A stretch of 7,881 nt of DNA, from assembly GCA_036376595.1 (NCBI GenBank), contig DASVAA010000247.1, positions 1 to 7,881 of the forward strand, given 5' to 3'. The notes under the pieces are model-generated. The model ran no database searches. It saw only the letters and a program-made list of their open reading frames with translations, and was not told the DNA's origin. This DNA comes from SMAG-U1939 sp036376595 (GTDB lineage Bacteria; Chloroflexota; Ktedonobacteria; Ktedonobacterales; JADMIN01). The position numbers and the translations under genes are program-made. This document shows, piece after piece, positions 6,180 to 7,881 of the stretch; positions within the stretch are counted from its first letter, which is position 1; every line of letters starts with the position of its first letter.

Positions 6180-6219
6180 CCGACAAAACCGACAAAACCG
6201 GCTCCGCTCACGAGTCACC
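6180..6219 (-). repeat. stop-straddling composite repeat, copy C
   Basis: A doubled CGACAAAAC box (6181-6189 and 6190-6198) and CTCACGAGTCACC (6207-6219, containing the stop of the CxxC mini-protein gene) repeat copies A and B. This copy lies inside an operon, between two genes, rather than at its end. Confidence 0.65.
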
Positions 6220-6420
6220 AGTGCTGCCGCTGGGGACGTCGTCCTCTTCATCCTCCCGCGGAAGGTCACGCGAGCGTACGACCTCAATGTCGCCATCCGG
6301 ATCGGCCGGGATGAACATCCACAACTCTTCCCCGCACGACGGGCAAGCAAACTTGATGGCCTGCCCCGTGAAGGATGGCGACTGCTTCGCGTTCGCGTTC
6401 GTGTTCCCGGTGTCTGCCAT
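6208..6420 (-). CDS. small CPSCG-motif (half zinc ribbon) acidic protein
   Basis: This 70-residue protein has a polar N-terminus, a single zinc-knuckle motif C26-P-S-C29-G in the context IKFACPSCGEELWMFIPADPDG, and a strongly acidic Ser/Gly tail ending STGDS. Only one CxxC pair is present, so metal binding would need dimerisation or a partner. No membrane segment is seen. The ATG at 6420 is preceded by GGGGAG, and the leader resembles that of Bro-N copy 2 (similar spacing, both near GGGGAGRCACAGC), as if the two gene starts share an origin. It sits between the excisionase-like gene and Bro-N copy 2 in one operon. Family and function are not recognised. Confidence 0.7.
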   Translation of the reverse strand: MADTGNTNANAKQSPSFTGQAIKFACPSCGEELWMFIPADPDGDIEVVRSRDLPREDEEDDVPSGSTGDS

Positions 6421-6446
6421 GCTGTGTCTCCCCTTCCGCTCTGGTC

Positions 6447-6455
6447 TGCTACACT
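6447..6455 (+). promoter_or_regulatory. extended -10 promoter candidate facing an orphan terminator
   Basis: TGCTACACT fits an extended -10 (TGn plus TACACT), but no -35 match lies at 16-18 bp. Transcription would start near 6462 and meet the terminator at 6505-6536, giving an RNA of about 75 nt. Confidence 0.3.
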
Positions 6456-6504
6456 GCTTATTGGCCTGATGCGTGGCGCCTTAACCGCCCGCCTCAGTGC
6501 TTTC

Positions 6505-6536
6505 GCGGCCTAGCTTTACCTAGGCCGCTATTTTTG
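6505..6536 (+). terminator. intrinsic terminator (plus strand)
   Basis: A perfect 9-bp stem, GCGGCCTAG (6505-6513) with CTAGGCCGC (6520-6528), has a 6-nt loop and is followed by TATTTTT on the plus strand. On the minus strand the same hairpin carries the TAG stop of the excisionase-like gene and has no T-tract after it. No plus-strand gene lies upstream for about 3 kb. Confidence 0.7.
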
Positions 6537-6729
6537 TGTCGCGCGGCTGCTTAGCACGGAGAGCTTCGACATCCGCGCGCTTGATCAGCTTCCCGCGGCG
6601 GTCAAAAGGATTCGGCTCCCACGGCAGCGCGCCGTGCTTGATCATGTCTGCGATCTTGCGCGGCGTGACGCCCAGCACCGCACGTGCTTCGGCCACGGTC
6701 ATGTACTCCGAGTCGCCAGGACTGCCCAT
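6520..6729 (-). CDS. excisionase-like helix-turn-helix DNA-binding protein
   Basis: This 69-residue protein has a MerR/excisionase-type winged helix (HTH_17-like). Residues 9-31 (YMTVAEARAVLGVTPRKIADMIKHG) form the helix-turn-helix. The following ALPWEPNPFDRRGKLIKRADVEAL gives the wing and the usual closing helix, and the tail is basic. Such proteins bend DNA at att sites to steer integrase toward excision or act as small repressors; which applies here is unknown. The start at 6729 has AGGGGAG (6742-6748) 12 nt upstream, a little far; Met10 at 6702-6704 is an alternative. Upstream ATGs as far as 6870 would precede the promoter at 6804-6812 and are rejected. It is the first gene of the minus-strand operon, behind a 26-bp palindrome. 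The stop codon lies within a hairpin. Confidence 0.75.
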   Translation of the reverse strand: MGSPGDSEYMTVAEARAVLGVTPRKIADMIKHGALPWEPNPFDRRGKLIKRADVEALRAKQPRDTKIAA

Positions 6730-6757
6730 AGGCTCGATTCGCTCCCCTCTGGCTGGC

Positions 6758-6783
6758 GCTTCATGCCGCGCGCGGCATGAAGC
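6758..6783. promoter_or_regulatory. perfect 26-bp palindrome, likely operator
   Basis: The half-site GCTTCATGCCGCG (6758-6770) is followed with no spacer by its exact reverse complement (6771-6783). It lies downstream of the minus-strand promoter and just before the ribosome site of the excisionase-like gene. That position suits a roadblock or autoregulatory operator for a dimeric repressor, or an RNA hairpin in the 5' untranslated region. Confidence 0.7.
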
Positions 6784-6803
6784 CGATACGCTGTGCCGAT
6801 CTG

Positions 6804-6833
6804 AGTATAGCAGATAGATGCCACGAAATCCAT
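6804..6833 (-). promoter_or_regulatory. extended -10 promoter of the minus-strand operon
   Basis: On the minus strand TGCTATACT (6804-6812) is an extended -10 with a 5-of-6 core. A weak -35, TGGATT (6827-6832), sits 17 bp upstream. The expected start of transcription is near 6797, and the excisionase-like gene follows. Confidence 0.55.
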
Positions 6834-6846
6834 AGGTATGTGGCAT
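6818..6846. promoter_or_regulatory. inverted repeat between divergent promoters
   Basis: ATGCCAC (6818-6824) and GTGGCAT (6840-6846) form perfect 7-bp arms separated by 15 bp. They overlap the -35 region of the minus-strand promoter and lie just upstream of the plus-strand -35. A repressor operator is plausible; no regulator is identified. Confidence 0.4.
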
Positions 6847-6853
6847 ATAGCTG

Positions 6854-6883
6854 TTGACAAAACGTGCCATATGGATATATACT
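6854..6883 (+). promoter_or_regulatory. sigma70-type promoter of the SWIM gene operon
   Basis: A perfect TTGACA (6854-6859) is followed after 18 bp by TATACT (6878-6883); TATATA at 16 bp is an alternative -10. The spacer contains the palindrome CCATATGG (6867-6874), a possible operator. The local AT-richness stands out in this GC-rich window. Confidence 0.7.
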
Positions 6884-6888
6884 AGCTT

Positions 6889-6916
6889 ACAGGTAGTTGT
6901 TAGTTGGCTTACCTGT
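6889..6916 (+). promoter_or_regulatory. 5'-leader hairpin next to ribosome site
   Basis: ACAGGTA (6889-6895) can pair with TACCTGT (6910-6916), with a 14-nt loop. The second arm ends one base before AAGGAGGT (6918-6925), so folding could affect ribosome access. No known riboswitch is recognised. Confidence 0.3.
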
Positions 6917-6932
6917 TAAGGAGGTATCAGCC

Positions 6933-7346
6933 ATGAGTGCAGCAGCAGCCACGAAGGCAGCGACCAGAGCCGAGACGTCCGAGGCGATCCAGCAGCGGTA
7001 TCGCGAGGCCCGCGCCCAGTTCCGCGTGCGGGCGCTGGAGCTCGCCTTTGACCGCGGCCTCGTCGGCACCGCACGGCCGGTGAGCGAGAACACCTGGCTC
7101 GGCGCGCGGCAGTATCGGGTGCCAAATCGCGACCGCCGCGGCGACGGCTATGTGGTGAGTGTGGTGGATGGCGGCGACGCACCAGAGCGTGAGGACGACC
7201 AGCGGGTGATCTGCCCCTGCCCCGCCGGCAAATACGGCGTGGCCTGCGCGCACGCGGGGGCGGTCGTGCACTACGAGCGCCAGCGCCACAGCACGGGCGA
7301 GGCCTCGACTGCATGGGATTGGTGGATGGCGGGAGGCGCGTGGTAG
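6933..7346 (+). CDS. SWIM-type zinc-finger protein
   Basis: This 137-residue protein has an Ala-rich N-terminus and a charged helical region at about 14-40. A beta-rich middle follows (WLGARQYRVPNRDRRGDGYVVSVVDG). The C-terminus carries the SWIM pattern CxCx(n)CxH at C94, C96, C105 and H107 (CPCPAGKYGVACAHAGAVVHY). SWIM fingers bind zinc and mediate contacts with DNA or proteins; here the finger is a small stand-alone protein rather than part of a transposase or Swi2/Snf2-type helicase. The ATG at 6933 has an ideal AAGGAGGT 7 nt upstream; a GTG at 6897 in the same frame is rejected because it sits in the leader without a site. It is the first gene of the rightward run and is driven by the strong promoter at 6854-6883. 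Its specific role in the element is unknown. Confidence 0.8.
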   Translation: MSAAAATKAATRAETSEAIQQRYREARAQFRVRALELAFDRGLVGTARPVSENTWLGARQYRVPNRDRRGDGYVVSVVDGGDAPEREDDQRVICPCPAGKYGVACAHAGAVVHYERQRHSTGEASTAWDWWMAGGAW

Positions 7347-7361
7347 CCAACCGGTCGATGG

Positions 7362-7381
7362 GCGGGGCACGGACGCCCCGC
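7362..7381 (+). other. intergenic GC hairpin
   Basis: GCGGGGC (7362-7368) pairs perfectly with GCCCCGC (7375-7381) across a 6-nt loop. There is no T-tract, so this is not a standard terminator. It sits between the SWIM gene and the ribosome site of the next gene and may stabilise or attenuate the shared transcript. Confidence 0.4.
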
Positions 7382-7406
7382 AAGACGGAGGAGGAGGTGA
7401 CGACAG

Positions 7407-7691
7407 ATGCGGACCCTTCGGCAGCAACAGGCGGCGCAAGAGCGCGAGCGCAACCGGGCGCACGACGCCCGCCAGGCCGGTATCACCCTTATCACCCTCG
7501 CGCACTTCCCCAACGGGCGCGACAACCTGCGCCGCTGCTATGACTGCTGGACGCTGCTGACACCTGGCGAGGGCTGCATGCAGCAGCGCGGCACGGGCAC
7601 GCTCGCCCGCAAGAAGCTCGTCTGCCGCGACCGTGCGGCGTGCGAAGCGCGCCGGCCGAAGGCGACGGCTCGCGCACGTGAGGAGATGTGA
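7407..7691 (+). CDS. small cysteine-rich, probably zinc-binding protein
   Basis: This 94-residue basic protein has an Arg/Gln-rich helical N-terminus (1-22) and five cysteines: C44 and C47 (CYDC), C57 (GEGC), C73 and C79 (VCRDRAACEAR). The order CxxC...PGEGC...vC.DRAACE resembles small zinc-ribbon or treble-clef proteins of actinobacterial and phage-type elements, from memory of the pattern and not a verified match. It is preceded by a long purine-rich ribosome site (7387-7400, GGAGGAGGAGGTGA). It follows the SWIM gene by about 60 bp and is probably co-transcribed. A nucleic-acid-binding role is plausible but not shown. Confidence 0.65.
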   Translation: MRTLRQQQAAQERERNRAHDARQAGITLITLAHFPNGRDNLRRCYDCWTLLTPGEGCMQQRGTGTLARKKLVCRDRAACEARRPKATARAREEM

Positions 7692-7702
7692 AGAGTTGAG
7701 TC

Positions 7703-7746
7703 GGCCGCACCCGCCTAGCCCTGCCAAGAACCGGACGGATGCGGCC
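7703..7746 (+). other. inverted repeat in the gap before the last gene
   Basis: GGCCGCA (7703-7709) and TGCGGCC (7740-7746) are perfect 7-bp arms around a 30-base loop that contains no other obvious structure. There is no T-tract. It may be a weak hairpin or a protein site. Confidence 0.2.
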
Positions 7747-7771
7747 CAAGTCCCCCGAAAGGAACACCCGC

Positions 7772-7881
7772 ATGCTACCACCGATCCCGGTGCGGAGCAC
7801 CACCACGATCACCCTGGCCGAGTTGGAGTCTGCCGGCTGCTATCTCTTGCATTATGTCGAGCCGTACAGGGGTCGCCCCTC
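7772..7881 (+). CDS. hypothetical protein, 3' truncated by window end
   Basis: ATG at 7772 follows AAAGGAA (7758-7764) at 7 nt and opens a frame with no stop before the window ends, giving 36 residues: LPPIPVRSTTTITLAELE, then SAGCYLLHYVEPYRGRP. The latter segment reminds me of the start of a GIY-YIG-like family in high-GC mobile elements (YLLHF-x-x-P-Y before HARHYLG), but the diagnostic motif lies beyond the window. It continues the rightward gene run. The frame and ribosome site are moderately convincing; the family is a guess. Confidence 0.45.
   Translation, partial: MLPPIPVRSTTTITLAELESAGCYLLHYVEPYRGRP

Noticed and set aside
6927..7781. 284-codon minus-strand open frame over the SWIM region
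   Set aside because: It is a shadow of two plus-strand genes that have strong ribosome sites and cysteine motifs.

Overview
The window is high-GC DNA, probably from a Chloroflexota (Thermomicrobia-like) or related high-GC bacterium. This is inferred only from base composition, strong AGGAGG-type ribosome binding sites and the gene types: an F420-type luciferase-like oxidoreductase, a GT-C/GT2 glycosyltransferase and a GlsB-type membrane protein. No marker gene fixes the taxon.

Left part (1-3476): ordinary chromosomal genes. They are a 5'-truncated two-domain glycosyltransferase (+), a small three-helix GlsB/YeaQ-type membrane protein (-), and a luciferase-like (LLM) F420-dependent oxidoreductase (+). 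The last two diverge from an intergenic region of about 350 bp.

Middle (about 3477-4928): a small minus-strand module with a Bro-N/DinD-like phage antirepressor-type gene and a translationally coupled acidic small protein (ATGA overlap). Its left edge carries a degenerate sequence resembling the last 24 nt of a tRNA.

Attachment region (4929-about 5240): the 3' half of a tRNA-Thr(UGU), from anticodon stem to CCA, with no 5' half. It is followed by an array of short direct repeats resembling integrase arm sites and by a G-quadruplex-type tract. This layout is what a tyrosine-recombinase element leaves at the end distal to the tRNA gene it entered. On that reading the element lies to the right and continues past the window, where the intact tRNA and integrase would be expected. 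No integrase is visible here.

Element (5245-7881): a minus-strand operon (excisionase-like helix-turn-helix protein, CxxC mini-protein, second Bro-N/DinD-like protein) diverges from a plus-strand run (SWIM zinc-finger protein, five-cysteine protein, and a gene cut by the window end). The divergent intergenic region has a consensus-like promoter in each direction, a perfect 26-bp palindrome and further inverted repeats, so it looks like a regulatory switch.

The most unusual signal is a composite motif that straddles the stop codon of three unrelated minus-strand genes. Each ends ...Gly-Asp-Ser-stop inside the same 13-mer, followed about 16 nt later by a GACARAAC box. With the Bro-N paralogue on each side of the tRNA fragment, this suggests modular, cassette-like assembly of related elements stacked at one tRNA site.
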